Origin: Siphlonurus alternatus | Taxonomy: Eukaryota; Arthropoda; Insecta; Ephemeroptera; Siphlonuridae | Reading direction: 5' to 3' | NCBI GenBank assembly: GCA_949825025.1 | Contig: OX463781.1 | Location: 5,187,370-5,251,369, forward strand | DNA length: 64,000 bases | Shown: positions 48,620 to 61,540 of the stretch, in pieces | How the letters are laid out: each line of letters opens with the position of its first letter | Numbering within the stretch: the first letter of the stretch is position 1 | Position numbers and translations under genes: made by a program | The notes under the pieces: model-generated | Told to the model about the DNA's origin: nothing | Database searches by the model: none | Seen by the model: only the letters and a program-made list of their open reading frames with translations

Positions 48620-48791
48620 GGTGCCCTATTTAGAGCCTTAAAATTGTGCCTAAAATTGGGCCTTAAAATATGTGGCCTTAAATCAAGCCTTTCAATATTG
48701 TGGCAGATACAAAGGCTCAATTTAAGGCCACATTTTTAAAACCTAATTTATGGCTCAAATTTTTTCAATGTTAAGACCCATAATAGGGTGC
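48620..48791. mobile_element. Foldback element of about 170 bp
   Basis: GGTGCCCTATTTAGAGCCTT, ATATGTGGCCTTAAATCAAG and CCTTTC pair with GAAAGG-like sequence (AAAGGCTCAATTTAAGGCCA), CTAATTTATGGCTCAA and ATAGGGTGC on the right. The arms are about 75 bp and imperfect. It is non-coding. Confidence 0.7.
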
Positions 48792-49234
48792 TATAAATCA
48801 GGAATTAAGTTTTTATGAATGCCTCCTTTAATTATTACTTTATTAATAGAATATGTATTGTATTGATATATACAATAATTCAAAATATTTTCAAAATATA
48901 TTCACAGCTTAAATTGTTAAGTCTGTTATAAAAATGCTGTAAAAAAATTATAAAATGTCGTAAAAATATTAAAAATAGAACGATGTAATATTGAAGTAGC
49001 TTAATCAAAGATTTTAAAGTTATTATCCTCAACAAATTCTAGAATTCCTAAAATTCATCTAAAAATTTTTTTAAAAAAATCTAGCCTGCGTGAATATATT
49101 GCATAAGAAATTCTTAAATATGCCAATAAATATAGAGTTATAAGAATAAAACAACCTACGTTTAGCTCCATCCTAAATCAAGCTGAATAACTTTCTTGAT
49201 AACTCCTTCAGCATGCTCTCATTTGTATCTAAAA
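48792..49234. other. AT-rich spacer
   Basis: No features were recognised. Confidence 0.45.
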
Positions 49235-49645
<411 letters not shown>

Positions 49646-49882
49646 TGGTACGTTAGAAGAAATATGTACAAATTAAATAATATGTTATTGACTTGTTAAT
49701 AAAATTCTCTTTGTGATTAAATTTTTCTGAAGGGTATTAATGTCGCATTGCGATCAATATGAGATTATGAACACACAAAAGAGTACAATTATATAGCTTA
49801 CACTGCTTATAGTGTCATATAATAACAAAGAATTTTACAATGGTAACTTATATTTTATAATACTTCAATATTTTAATACAAT

Positions 49883-50004
49883 GGGTGCCATTCACGAAGC
49901 AGTAAGCCAGGTTTTAACCACGTTTAACTTGGTGGTTTAACACGTAAAACAGGTTAAGCTAAACATGGTCAGAAGCCTGACTAACTTCTTCGTGAAACGC
50001 ACCC
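49883..50004. mobile_element. Foldback MITE family F, copy F5
   Basis: GGGTGCCATTCACGAAGC to TTCTTCGTGAAACGCACCC, with a perfect AAT duplication (49880-49882 and 50005-50007). This is the shortest copy, about 122 bp. Confidence 0.92.
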
Positions 50005-50542
50005 AATATTTACATAAAAAGAATTGCTGTTTTTATGGGACGAGAAATAAAACACGTTTGAATATAATTAATTAAAATGTAAAATTCAAAAATAATATTT
50101 TTTTACTCGTGAAAATTGAAACTACAATATAAAAAATGGAAAGCAGTGATTTTTTTTTTTTTAAATTCAAAACGGGTTCCTGACCGTAAACACTGCATTT
50201 ACTATAAAGTGAAGAAAAGGTTATGTTGGTTATGAAATTTATTCATTATTATGATAGACATTCAACTTTCTATGATATTGTTTTGCTCATTTGGGTAATT
50301 TTGTTGTGAAATGCTCTACGCCGTGTGGTTCTCAACAAATTTTAGAATTGAAAAATTATTAAAATTGTATTACTGAACGTAAAGTAGACATTTTCAAAAC
50401 CGGAAAAAAACAAACATTTTTTAATAGTTTTGTTTCAATATTTTGGTAAATTCAAAGAAATTCAAATTATTTAATATATTTTTTTTCTAAATATAAGGTA
50501 CACACATAAAGTATATAAATGATATCATGCATGGGTAAGAAG
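50005..50542. other. AT-rich spacer
   Basis: No features were recognised. Confidence 0.45.
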
Positions 50543-50728
50543 CAGGCTCAGATCCAAGGGGGGGGGGAGGATGGGGGCGATCGCCCCTCCCAAAAGGTTC
50601 CTTCAAAATACATTGAAGGTGTTATCACCTCCCACCCGTCGCCTCCCTTCCCACCTCAAAATTTAACATTGCGGGATAGGGCACCGCCCCCCCCCCCCCC
50701 CAAGAGCCGCGGGCTGGATCCGCCCCTG
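50543..50728. mobile_element. hAT-type MITE H3 (186 bp)
   Basis: Ends CAGGCTCAGATCCAAGGG and GGGCTGGATCCGCCCCTG are imperfect inverted repeats. They are flanked by a perfect 8-bp duplication, GTAAGAAG, at 50535-50542 and 50729-50736. CAGGGGCGGATCCAG-like termini are common in hAT MITEs. The interior has G-runs at the left and C-runs at the right. Open frames over it are not genes. Confidence 0.94.
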
Positions 50729-50736
50729 GTAAGAAG

Positions 50737-52770
50737 TGCCATTTAAAACAAAGTATGCGTGTATTAACTCTATAAAAAAAAAGACATTGAAAATATAAAA
50801 CAAGGAACAAAATTTTTAATATTCAAAACTCATCTATCAGTCAAATTATATAGCGTACACACTATAAATACAAAAATATACTAAGAAACAATATTACAGT
50901 GATCTTTAAATTATAGTAAATTCATTCCTTTCGTCACATGCATTTCAAGTAACTACAAGAAAAATATACAATATACAAATATGACCCTTAAATACTATGA
51001 ACATAAGAGTAATTTATGCTCTCATTTTTTTCCTCAATAATCTTCTTTTATTTTATTTACAATGTCAGCTTACTACAGCATATTCTGATACTTGGCGTAA
51101 GTATTCAAATTTAACAACAGTATTGCTATAATTAATTTTTTAACCATTCTTAATAAAACCTCATTATATTAAAATATTATATATTATATAAAACCTCATT
51201 ATTGCAGGGAGAGATGTGTGTTCGTTTCCCACTTCGGAAGACTTTTAAATTGTTTGACAAGTTTTCTTGTCTTATCTTGGCTGGTAAACACGGTAGAAGT
51301 TTAAAAATACATAAAATACTGCCAATGTCTGTAAGTTGAAAAAAACTTACTATATTTCATCTTCATATATATTATATTATATATATATATATATATATAC
51401 AACATATATATAATATAATATATAATATTTATAATAATAACCTACATGACAAAATAATTCTTTTTATTATAAAATATAATATAATATGAAATTCAGGTAA
51501 CCTCAGGTACATAAAAAGTAAACACATAAAAAGAAGGGCGAATGTTTGTATAAAAGTGATTGCCTTTTACTCGCAATATATATATATATATATATATCTT
51601 TCAATAAGTTTAAGTACAGTTAATAAAGAAAGAAGGGAAAATTGTGTCTCATAACTGTTTGTTGAATCAACAATGGTGACCTCAATATAACGTAGATTGT
51701 TGACATTAGGAGACACATTAACCCTTTCTTGAGAGAGGCGTTGATTTTATCGCAATCATAACGACCGGTTTATTTACGTTTTCAATCAAAAAATAATAAG
51801 ATTGTGCGGAGGAAAATAAATATTGATCGAACTGAAATATCATTACCTCGTTATATTTTTTATATATTAAGTTATAAAAGAAAATATTGTTATAATAACA
51901 TAGTTTATATAAATTGAATCAAATTTTGAATTATAATTATAAATGAAAAAAAAGTGTAGTTTTAAAATAATTTCAATTCAGTATTATATATAATATACTT
52001 TTGGTGCACTGTTTTCATTATTGAAGAAAAAAAAATAATAAAATAATGGTTTATTATAAATATTAATTTAAGATTACATCACTGACGTCTCAGTTTGCCA
52101 GCGATAGAATACAAATAAAATAGAGTACATAAAGAACCAGGCTGAAATTTTGGCTGTTTACCTATAGCATTGGGAGAATCACAAAAACAACAAAATTTAT
52201 GTGAAAAACATTACTTAAGATGTTGAAATATATATTTTTTTTTATATTTGTCTGAAAATATTTGACAACTAATTATGGTGTTGTCATTTCTATAAAACTA
52301 TGCTGTGGCTGCTGACAGAGCATTCACATGATTTTACAATGTTGATCATATACAGCTACACAACAATCCTCACTAAACACACGTAGTTCCAGCTGTTAAC
52401 ACCAAGTTTGCACTAATTTTATGACGCCAATCAAATGTGTAGCTCTAGAAAATCAGGGTTTGTTTTTTTTAACTCTACAAAATTTGTAAACTTGTAGAAT
52501 CGTGCAGACAAAAAAATATGATTTTTTCCTCAATTTTCAATACAACACTTTATTTACTTGGAATAATTTTGAAATTTAGCATCCATTTTTAGCATCCATC
52601 CTTGTCAGTGTCCATCAAAGGCTTATTAAATTTTTAAAAAAGGTGTATTATCAGGAGAGTAACAAAGATATTAGTCTAAAAAAAAAGTAAAAAAAGTTAG
52701 TACCATATTTGGTAATAAAATACTGTTTGATCATACACCTGGTTCATTTCTTCAGGATATTTCATCAATA
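50737..52770. other. AT-rich spacer, about 2 kb
   Basis: It contains short (AT)n runs at 51368-51400 and 51578-51597. No transposon ends or coding-like frames were recognised. Confidence 0.45.
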
Positions 52771-53088
52771 AAGTATCGATCTCAATTTTTTTTCATTGCA
52801 GAAATGGATTGAGGGTGCTAAGTTATGCTACCGTGATTTTTTCAGATTTTTTACGGACCGGGAACTATTTTTAAAAAATTAATTTAAGTCCTTTTTGTGA
52901 CGTCATGAGGCGGCTAGTCGTATACTTTTCTTACGGACTTACCATCTCTTGACGTCAGAAAACAACACTTTCAATTATTTTTTTTAAAAATAGACCCCAG
53001 CTGTAAAAAATCGGAAAAAATCAGAGTAGCATAACTTTTCACCCTCTATCCATTTCTGTAATAAAAAAAAATGAGGTCCATACTCCAT
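52771..53088. mobile_element. Foldback element family C, copy C2
   Basis: AGTATCGATCTCAATTTTTT and TTGCAGAAATGGATTGAGGG, mirrored by CCCTCTATCCATTTCTGTAA and ATGAGGTCCATACTCCA. The loop carries TTTTTGTGACGTCATGAGG and TTGACGTCAGAAAACAAC. Confidence 0.85.
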
Positions 53089-53541
53089 TGTATAGAGGGG
53101 ATTGTGCTGACGTCATACGAGGAGGGCCAAAATGCACGGAGCATATAAGCAAAGTGTACAATAATTTTATACTGAACTTTTAATAAAATAAATCAAGTTT
53201 AAATGCTTCAATAATACTTTATTAACAGTACACGATAGAACTCATAAAAAAATATCACTGCCAATAAAATGTTAAAAGTATTTTTTATATTTTTTTTCAT
53301 CATTATGCCTATGCTCACTGTATAATCTGGCTCCCCAAAACCTTCTCTTCTCTCTCTCTCCTGCACCCCCTTCGCAATGTGCAGGTATAGGGAAATTCCT
53401 CTCCCGCCTCACGTAAACAGAAATTAGCTCTATATTTTCTTACCTCTAAGTCGGTAGGGCATATTAATTTACATTTAACATTTTGAAACAATGCATTTAT
53501 TTATAAATTAATATTGCTAATATATTATTCAATATAATAAT

Positions 53542-53941
53542 TATAATAGACTATAATGGTTGCATTTTTTATTTCATAATTAGAAAATGTACCTAAAATT
53601 ATGGTTTTCTGAATTTTTTCAGATTTTTTGGAGTGCGGGAACTAATTTTTAAGAAAAATATTTAAAATCTCTGAATTAGGGTGGTACACCTGTTGGGACA
53701 ACCGTGACGTCATTTGTCGTGCTGTGATTGACTATTGATGACATCACGGTTGCTGTGATTGGCTATTGATGACGTCACGGTTGTCCCATCAGATGTACCA
53801 CCCTAATTTAGATATTTTAAATATTTTTTAAAAATTAGTTCCGACACTCAAAAAAATCTGAAAAAAATTCAAAAAAGCATAATTTTATGTATATTTTCTA
53901 ATTATGAAATAAAAAATTGCAACCATTAGTGTCTATTATAT
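53542..53941. mobile_element. Giant palindromic foldback element, family D
   Basis: The ends ATAATAGACTATAATGGTTG and CAACCATTAGTGTCTATTAT pair, and pairing continues almost to the centre, about 150 bp per arm. The arms share CTGAATTTTTTCAGATTTTTT and CGGGAACTAATTTTTAA with families B and C. The centre holds GGGACAACCGTGACGTCA and TGACGTCACGGTTGTCCC, and a roughly 33-bp direct duplication of GCTGTGATTG.CTATTGATGA. Confidence 0.9.
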
Positions 53942-54361
53942 TTAATTAGAGATGTAGCTTAACTTGAGATACCAAAGTTTTACAATGCTTAATATGCATT
54001 AACGCAATTAATGTTATTCTGTGGTTATATATATTATTTGTAGTTATGTGTATTGGTTTAAATACGAATTTATCAAAACCACATCAAATATTTAAATAAA
54101 TGTTAAATCAAGCAGATTGTTCCATATATTTACTCCTACATTTCCATATTAACGAAGGCAAACATCAATTAATGCTCAGCTCTTCTGAACTAACTTCAAA
54201 TAAATCTGATCCTTAACATTAAACTCAGCAGCAAATTTCAACAACGTGAAATTTACCCCTGGTTGACATGCCGCAGGTAAAATTTTAAGAGACAATTGTA
54301 AGACATGCAAATTTGACATTTTGACGTGAAATATCATTGTTTTATTAAGAAAAAAAAATCT

Positions 54362-54668
54362 GGGGAACACCCTTATGAGCTTGGAGCTCAAAGCGAGGTA
54401 ATTAAGGGAGAAAATGGATAGTGGTAGTCTATTACGCGTCCCAGCATTCGTGAGACTAAGGGAACCGTTGGACACCTCACCTTTACTTTTTATCAATAGA
54501 CCAAATATGTTTAAAGTCTAGACACATACATAACTGCACTGGGTGGAAAGTAACATGAATTTACCTCAGGTAGGAAGTAATGTAATTATTAGTTGAAACG
54601 TTCACCCATCCAAGTACTAACCATACTTAACTTTAGTGATTTAATGAGAATTACAATGCACTGAGCTA
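54362..54668 (-). mobile_element. SINE with 5S-derived head (copy S6, second subfamily)
   Basis: The minus-strand head shows AAGTATGGTTAGTACTTGGA then TGGGTGAACG, preceded by a worn ATTCTCATTAAATCACTAAA. The body contains CTTTCCACCCAGTGCAGTTA, as in S2 and S4, then GGTTCCCTTAGTCTCACG and TGGGACGCGTAATAG. Confidence 0.7.
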
Positions 54669-54779
54669 AGCTATTATATGATTTTGTCTCATTCCTATCA
54701 AGTACAAGGTACATACAAGACAGAGCACCTATAGTATTATGCATCACAGGTATAAAGAAAATATACAGGGTGGACACAT

Positions 54780-55722
54780 GAAAAGTAGCGATTTAAACTA
54801 TTATAATCGAAAGAAAATACTTTTTGTCTACAATAACATGCACATTAAATTAAAGGTTAGGATTTCAAGTTTTTTTAACGCCTAAATGAAAATTTCCTTT
54901 TTAGGTCATGTTTGAACACGTTGAGAAATGGTGTCCGAACCCACTTTTTGCTCTTGCCATAAGTCTGCGATTTTAGCAGCGTTTTTAGAGGTTTAAATGT
55001 GCTAAAAAAAAATTCAGAACAATTTTTTTTTTCATCCATTGATGATGTCAAGGACCCATTGCAGTCAGTTTTTCATCATGTGACCACTGACAGCTTAGAA
55101 AATTGCTTTTTACAGCAGCTCTTTTCTGGTTCTCAAATCATGCATTTTTGGGGTCTTGCACAACGCTTTCTTAGCAGATTTACCTTCATAGTGGCGCTGG
55201 ACGTTGAAAAACTCTTGGTAAACCAACTGTCAAAGTCCCCACACACTTAAACCCTTACTTTCTCCCACTTTCAGTTTTTGTACGAGAAGACTGATTAAAA
55301 ATTGACAAATTTAAATTACAAGATTTGCAAAATTCTCTCTGCTCAGCATGCAAAACATTTAACTAGCTTGTAACTTTGAAGCTGAATAGGGTTCTTTCTG
55401 TTCCCGCTACGAGGAGCTAATGATGAGGAACAAAATGGAATGTTATCGCAACACAACAGTGCATTCGAAAATCTTGTTTTGTATTTTTTTAACCTATTTG
55501 AATGTCTAAAAACGTTGTTAAAATTGCAGATTTCCTTATGGCAAGAGCAAAAAGTGTGTTAAAATGCCATTTCTCAACAAGTTCAAACATGACACAAAAA
55601 TGAAATTTTCACTTTGTCGTAAAAAAAACTTGAGATTCTAAGCTTTAATTTGATATGCATGTCATTGTTGGCAAAAAATATTTTCCTTCCATTATGGTAA
55701 TTTAAATCGCTACTTTAGAAAA
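54780..55722. mobile_element. DNA element of about 0.95 kb with long (200-bp) inverted repeats
   Basis: AAAAGTAGCGATTTAAA at the left pairs with TTTAAATCGCTACTTT at the right. Pairing continues inward through AGAAAATACTTTTTGTC.., CTTGAGATTCTAAGC / AGGATTTCAAG, and GAGAAATGGTGTCC...TTTTTGCTCTTGCCATAAG versus its inverse at about 55535-55585. The unique centre (about 55030-55480) has an 83-codon frame of no known family. CAGGGTGGACAC lies just outside the left end without a partner at the right. Confidence 0.75.
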
Positions 55723-56841
55723 TCCAGAAATTATAAAAAAAAAAAAACATACGATCATATTATCAAATATGTTGTATATAGTTTAAGCAATTTATTAAAC
55801 TTATAAGTAACTCTAATCTATTAATTATTTATAGACATTTTAAACTGAACATATTTAAATATTAAAGCTTTGACTTTAAACTCCTTAAAAGAAAAATTAT
55901 GTAATATAATATTATAATAAATAACTGTTATTATAATATTACAACTTTTAAGTAAAAATTTTCATTTAAAAATAAAGAAATATTTATTAACTTTGAGGAA
56001 TTTAAAGTTTAACATGTAAGTGATGATATTTATAGATATTGAAATATTTCATTGTATTTCAATATCTTTATATTGTATAATATACATCATATACATATTT
56101 GATAAGTTGATAAGCCTGATGTACGCAATACTATAAAACCTTGAAACATATTTTTAAACTCTTTGTTCGTCTTCTATATTCGGTTATATTATATATGTTC
56201 GTCGAAACACGAAATTCAACCATAACTAGTATTACTATAAGGCAAATAATCGTATAATCCATTGTGAAGATTATTAAATGAAAGAGAAGGCAATATAATG
56301 AAAAATCTATACATACACAGCTAGGTTTGTATAACATGCGACGTCAATTATTCATACTTCTGTAATCATGTAATATGAACTGTTTTTATACATGAAGTAT
56401 TTTTCACTACTTGTGGCTATAAAAATATAAGTACGCTGTACAGGAGAACAAAATGTTGTAAAAATAATAATAAAAAAAATATATTAAGTGAAATTTTATT
56501 TTAAAGCAAAAGTAATTTCAGGTAACAAATGTTATTATTGAAAATAAAATTTGTTGAATTTGCAACTTGCATTTTTTCTCACAAAATTTGAGATAATATA
56601 ATAATCAGATATATAAAAAAGTATATAATATTATTTTTTACAGTAAATTCTAATTAATTTATGTAATATATAGTATATATTTATTTACCTATATGTTCTC
56701 ATATTTTCTACTTGTTTTCCATAAAGGCATCATCCACATATATTTTAAAATTTTATAGATAATTACTTTATTGTTATTATTAGAACATAATTTTTCAAAC
56801 ATAAATTGTAATATTTGGATACACACAACTCGTTTATTGTC
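55723..56841. other. AT-rich spacer
   Basis: Nothing was recognised apart from AT-rich runs. Confidence 0.45.
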
Positions 56842-56953
56842 TCTCGTACGCAAATAATAAGCCATCTGCTATTTCAGGTGAGAGCAAATAAGAGATGTAA
56901 GTTAGCTTTAATATAAAGTTCATTGCTGCGCTCATTAATTATTGCAACGAAAT
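56842..56953. mobile_element. Foldback element family G, copy G3
   Basis: CGCAAATAATAAGCCATCTG continues CTATTTCAGGTGAGAGC on the left. The right arm is CTGCGCTCATTAATTATTGC continuing AACGAAAT. It matches the family G phrase CTGCTATTTGAGGTAAGCGC. Confidence 0.6.
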
Positions 56954-57005
56954 CGTGGCAGGTAGATAGCTCATAATTTTGGACGAGGTACGATATAATA
57001 TATAC

Positions 57006-57345
57006 AATGAACAACATATACATGAACAATTTTTATTACAGAAATGAATAGAGGGTACTAAATTACGCTACTCTGAATTTTTTCACATTTTTTGAGAACC
57101 AGAACTATTTTTAAATAATTATTATAGTGAATGTGCGGCTACGCCCCCTGGAGGCGTCAATAGGCGTCCAGGCACTATCCTTTTTATTAAGGATTCAGGG
57201 ATGCTAATTTATATTACAGAACTTTAAATAATTATATAAAAATAGTACCGGGTCTCAAATAAATCTTAAAAAATTCAGAGTAACATAATTTTGTGCCCTC
57301 TATTCACAACTGTAATAAAAAAATTTCATATACATGTTGTCCATT
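57006..57345. mobile_element. Foldback element family B, copy B3
   Basis: Complete: ATGAACAACATATACATGAA to TTCATATACATGTTGTCCAT. The loop has CGCCCCCTGGAGGCGTCAAT and GGATTCAGGGATGC. It is the most symmetrical family B copy here. Confidence 0.9.
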
Positions 57346-58034
57346 AAATAACCTGACATAAAACTTCTTAATATTAGTAGTCATAAATTTTAACCACTAA
57401 ATTAACCTAGAATAATCTACGTATATTCAGGTAGATAATTAAATTATTATTAATTATTTATAATTATTTAATTTAACATTAATTTTATAAGATATTTTGA
57501 AGCGAAAATGAGAGTATTTAAAATTTTATTTTATTGATTGTACATTTTAATTTAAAATTATTATACAAATAACATACGTTGTTGTTAAAATAATTCCAGG
57601 TATTTTACATATGTGTAGAATAGAGTTGTAAGAGTTAATATTTTAATGTCTCAATAAAAAGTTTATGTTATATGCCATATAATTAAGTAAGTAGTAAAAA
57701 AAAGTACATATAATTATATTCCTTGTGTTTTCTTGAATTATAATGTAGGACGATAAAACTTTTAATAACACACGTCAGGCAAGAAGATTAAAACGTTGTC
57801 GTGATACTATAAGTTTGTGGCATGTTAAAATTAAATTATAACAACAATGGTAATCATATCACGTACTTAGATCAACAATGTGTTGAATTGTAAAACAAAA
57901 TGTTATTATAACACGTAAAACATTCTACATAACAAAATAATTATTAATGAAAATATTATAATTATTTGTTTTTTCCTTCAACTGAACCCTTATAGTTCAC
58001 AAGTACTATTATAGTCAAAAGTAACTGAATTTTA
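57346..58034. other. AT-rich spacer
   Basis: No features were recognised. Confidence 0.45.
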
Positions 58035-58303
58035 CCCTCCCGACTCTTCGCAATCCCGACCAAGCATATGGTTGTGTTAATCCTTTAGCAATCCATCCTA
58101 GCATTTGCCTGGTTATGACTGAGAAAACCATAGAAACCTCAGTCAGGATGGTCGGCAATTAATGGAGGATGCCATCAATCACCTCCCGGATGTAATGTGG
58201 ATGTTCTTTTGCAACCACTACTTAATTGTAAAAAGTTGAGGGTGCGTGGGATCGAACTCATGACCTTCCGATTACGAAGCAGAGATGCCATGCCACGTAA
58301 GTA
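58035..58303 (-). mobile_element. SINE with tRNA-like head (copy S7)
   Basis: The minus-strand head (about 58240-58303) reads GGCATCTCTGCTTCGTAATC then GGAAGGTCATGAGTTCGATC, which looks like the anticodon-to-T-loop part of a tRNA including a B-box-like GAGTTCGATCC. The A-box part is mostly missing. The body then carries GACCATCCTGACTGAGGTTT, CTATGGTTTTCTCAGTC and CAGGCAAATGCTAGGATGG, the same central domain as the 5S-headed S1, S3 and S5. Confidence 0.75.
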
Positions 58304-59166
58304 TATAAAACAAAGGGCTGCAAATGAAAATTTTCAGAAGCGACGATTGTATATAATTTGTTTTTTTATATATAAAACAACAATATTATTAAAATAAGAA
58401 AGATATATTTAACCAAAAATTAATTCAGCCTGCAACTAACATAAGCAGGCAACTTTTTCAGCTTGTTTGCTTTACAGGTTACATCAAACAGGCGTAAAAA
58501 AAAAGGAGTGAGAAGGCTAATTTAACATATTTTTTTTATTATTATAATTATGCTTGCATTAATTGTTACTCTGATGGTTTAACAAAATATAAACAAAAGA
58601 TAACATGATATTGTTTAAACTTTTAGCTCATTATGTAATTATTAAGAAAATGTTTATAAAAGTTTATTTTATATGAAGCACTTGTCAGTTTCATATTAAG
58701 GTTTTGAGATAATTCCAATAAATTTAAGTAAATATGTCTATGGCAGTACTTATTATAAAATAAACATATTACTAACCACAACATTATTATGTTAATAAGG
58801 TTCATTTTCATAAAATAATATATTGAAAATATTGATCTAAATTATAATATGTTATTATAATTCAGGTATAACTAAGGTATACAAGTTTCTCTCTGGCAAG
58901 AGTGTGGTAGCAAGGGGAAATTTTACCCCGGGGGTTACAGGATACTGTGTTAGAAGGGGGGGGGGTGAAACATGCCGGCAGGGACAAGCAATGTTAGGTA
59001 TAATATATACGCTTCAATATACCACCACACATTTGCTCTTGTGATACGCCAATGCAATAATATGATAGCAATCGATTTGCCAAAAAAAATATAAACCTCA
59101 TAAAAAATTAGGTGGAAATTTATAATTTAATAATAACTTTTTTTTTTTTGTAATTTTCAGAAAGCA
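58304..59166. other. AT-rich spacer
   Basis: A GC-richer patch with G10 lies at 58920-58990. No gene was recognised. Confidence 0.45.
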
Positions 59167-59430
59167 TCCCTAGTTAAAAAATTACGTCTTCATCCTTTAC
59201 ACGTCTAAATTACCTTTAAAACACATCTTATTTACTCTTCGCTTTAAGTGAGGATAAAATAAATGGAAATAATATTTTGAACATTTTATGCTCAAGAAGA
59301 GGAGAGAAGACGTTATCTCGTACTTTTACCTCTTTTTTCCTCTAAAATGGTGGAAAAAACGAAGGAAATAGACTAGTAGGAGACAGTTTAATAGCGAATT
59401 ATAAATTATGAAATTTATTTCAACTCAGGA
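59167..59430 (+). mobile_element. MITE family A, copy A16
   Basis: TCCCTAGTTAAAAAATTACG to AAATTTATTTCAACTCAGGA followed by TA. An acceptor-like TTTGTAATTTTCAG lies just outside its left end. Confidence 0.87.
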
Positions 59431-60110
59431 TATTACAGTTTTTTTTTTTATATTTTGTAAAATAATTATATTTACTTTTATATACATTACTTGGTATTGT
59501 AATATAATATACCATAAGATATTAACCACCCACTCTTTATCATCAATTAGTGTCTTCCTTGTATATCAAGTTCAAGTATTTATAATCAGTAATGGATTTC
59601 ATAAATAAATAAAAGTGCTTCAATTTCTACAGTTATAATTTATATAACTTTTATATTATATAATAATATATTTTCTATTTTGTTTTGAAATTATATAAAT
59701 ATGTGAAATATTGGAAAATATTTAAAATGTCAACCATAATACGTTTTTCATAAAATACAAAAAAAAAATATAATTATTAACCTCATTTACTACGTAAGTC
59801 AATGAAAATTTTGTCAGATGTATTGAATGAAATAAATTTTAAAATTTCGAGAATGATCTAAAACTTACTTACTATGGTTTAAGCAGATTCAAGGGGGCGG
59901 TTTCCTCACAATAGCTTTGTACGTCACTACGTTTTTTGATAATCGTATTTGTTCCTAGCTATCATTATCAAAGCAACCGCTATCAAAAGGTGCCACTTTC
60001 GCCACCAGCGCTACACTCTCAGATCTTTGACATCATGCACTACACAGACCAACTTCTCGAGCAAACGGTTCTTATGGCGGACTTTCTTGAAGGTAGACGA
60101 ATAATTTCGA
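59431..60110. other. AT-rich spacer
   Basis: A less AT-rich segment at 59935-60100 has an 85-codon open frame that runs into the tandem repeat. It is not recognised. Confidence 0.45.
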
Positions 60111-60114
60111 ATCC

Positions 60115-60360
60115 TAAATTCCTAAAAATGAAAATTTCTAAAAAAAATGAAAATTTTCTTAAAATAAAAATTTCTAAAAATGAAAATTCCTAAAAATGAA
60201 AAATTTCTAAAAAAAAATAAAAATTTCTAAAAAAAAATAAAAATTTCTAAAAATGAAAATTCCTAAAAATGAAAAATTTCTAAAAAAAAAATAAAAATTT
60301 CTAAAAATGAAAGTTTCTAAAAAGTGAAAATTTCTAATTGTAAGAATGAAAATTCCTAAA
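60115..60360. repeat. Tandem array of AAAATGAAAATTTCTA-like units
   Basis: About 20 variants of a 10-17 bp unit (TTTCTAAAAATGAAAA, TTCCTAAAAATGAAA). Lys- or Phe-rich frames over it are artefacts. Confidence 0.92.
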
Positions 60361-60618
60361 TACACAATCTTTGAGTATCTCCGAACGTATAACCCAAATA
60401 AATATGACAGCCAGTGTATTATGAAGACGACTGCAAAGCCTGCAGTGACATAGCAGGCCAGACATGACAACTAAGAAACTGCATTGTGATTCCTCGGGGC
60501 TGAGTCACGATCACGTCATGCTAGGAAATAATCAAGAGGCTTGGTTAGTTAGTGACTCCACAAGACGCGTACATGAAGTTGATTGTATGGACCTCGGGCT
60601 TCTTCCGATTTCAATCTG

Positions 60619-60621
<3 letters not shown>

Positions 60622-60694
<73 letters not shown>
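60622..60694. repeat. (TC)n microsatellite
   Basis: A pure TC array preceded by a less AT-rich unique segment (60465-60620) that includes CGATCACGTCATGC. Confidence 0.97.
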
Positions 60695-60698
<4 letters not shown>

Positions 60699-60779
60699 CT
60701 CTAGCTATCTATCTTGCTCTTAGAAAAAAAATTAATTACAGAAAATCAATCGTTTTAATTTAAGAATGTAGTATACATT

Positions 60780-61490
60780 ATACTATGTAAAAAAAAAATA
60801 GTTTAATTTAGAATTGAAAAAATGGACGAATATTAAGAATTTTAATATTTTTCTTCCTTGTGGACAATGCACTGTACAAAAAAAAAAGAAACTTACAGCG
60901 TATTCCAATAATCTTTTTGTAGTAATTTTGTTTATAAGAATTTCATTTTTAGAAATAATATTTTCAATAATAAATTAACAAAAAATACAGAGCTTTATTA
61001 AAATCTGAAATATATTCCGTGAGCAAGAAAATATCGAGAAGAATAGGAGAAGTTAATTGAAATATTTTAAAAATGCTCATCACATATTATGTTATAGCTT
61101 CAAAAATAATATGAATTTTATGTATATTTTTTTCCAATTAAAAATATTTCATGTTATAATTTGAAATCGACGTAACCTGTCAAATTATAAAAAATACTAG
61201 CATGGTTTGTATTATATTAAAACAAATTGAACCAAAATACCAATTTAATAATTGATGATGAACGTATATCTGATTACTCTAATACAAACACTTTAATTAA
61301 AATTACGAGTGTAATTACATTTTTCATCTGTCACGTCCAAGCTTATGTCTAGTTTTAACCGAGAATCTGCGGCCATTGGAAGACCGCGGTCCATCACATC
61401 CATTCCCTAATGGACCACCACTGGCAAGACTAAGCCTTGCAAAGACCCGCTGTTAAGCCGCTTGGAACCGCGTGGTGACACGTTGTTGTG
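60780..61490. other. AT-rich spacer ending in a GC-richer patch
   Basis: 61325-61490 is GC-richer (for example GCGGCCATTGGAAGACCGCG, with a local hairpin CGCGGTC/GACCGCG) and lies immediately before a TC array. No gene was recognised. Confidence 0.45.
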
Positions 61491-61495
61491 ACCAG

Positions 61496-61496
<1 letters not shown>

Positions 61497-61536
<40 letters not shown>
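61497..61536. repeat. (TC)n microsatellite
   Basis: A short pure TC array. Confidence 0.95.

Positions 61537-61540
<4 letters not shown>

Noticed and set aside
50543..50728. 75-codon Pro-rich frame
   Set aside because: It lies inside hAT MITE H3 and reflects its G/C runs.
58240..58303. Possible tRNA gene on the minus strand
   Set aside because: Only the part from the anticodon arm to the T loop is present, the A box is missing, and the sequence continues into a SINE body.
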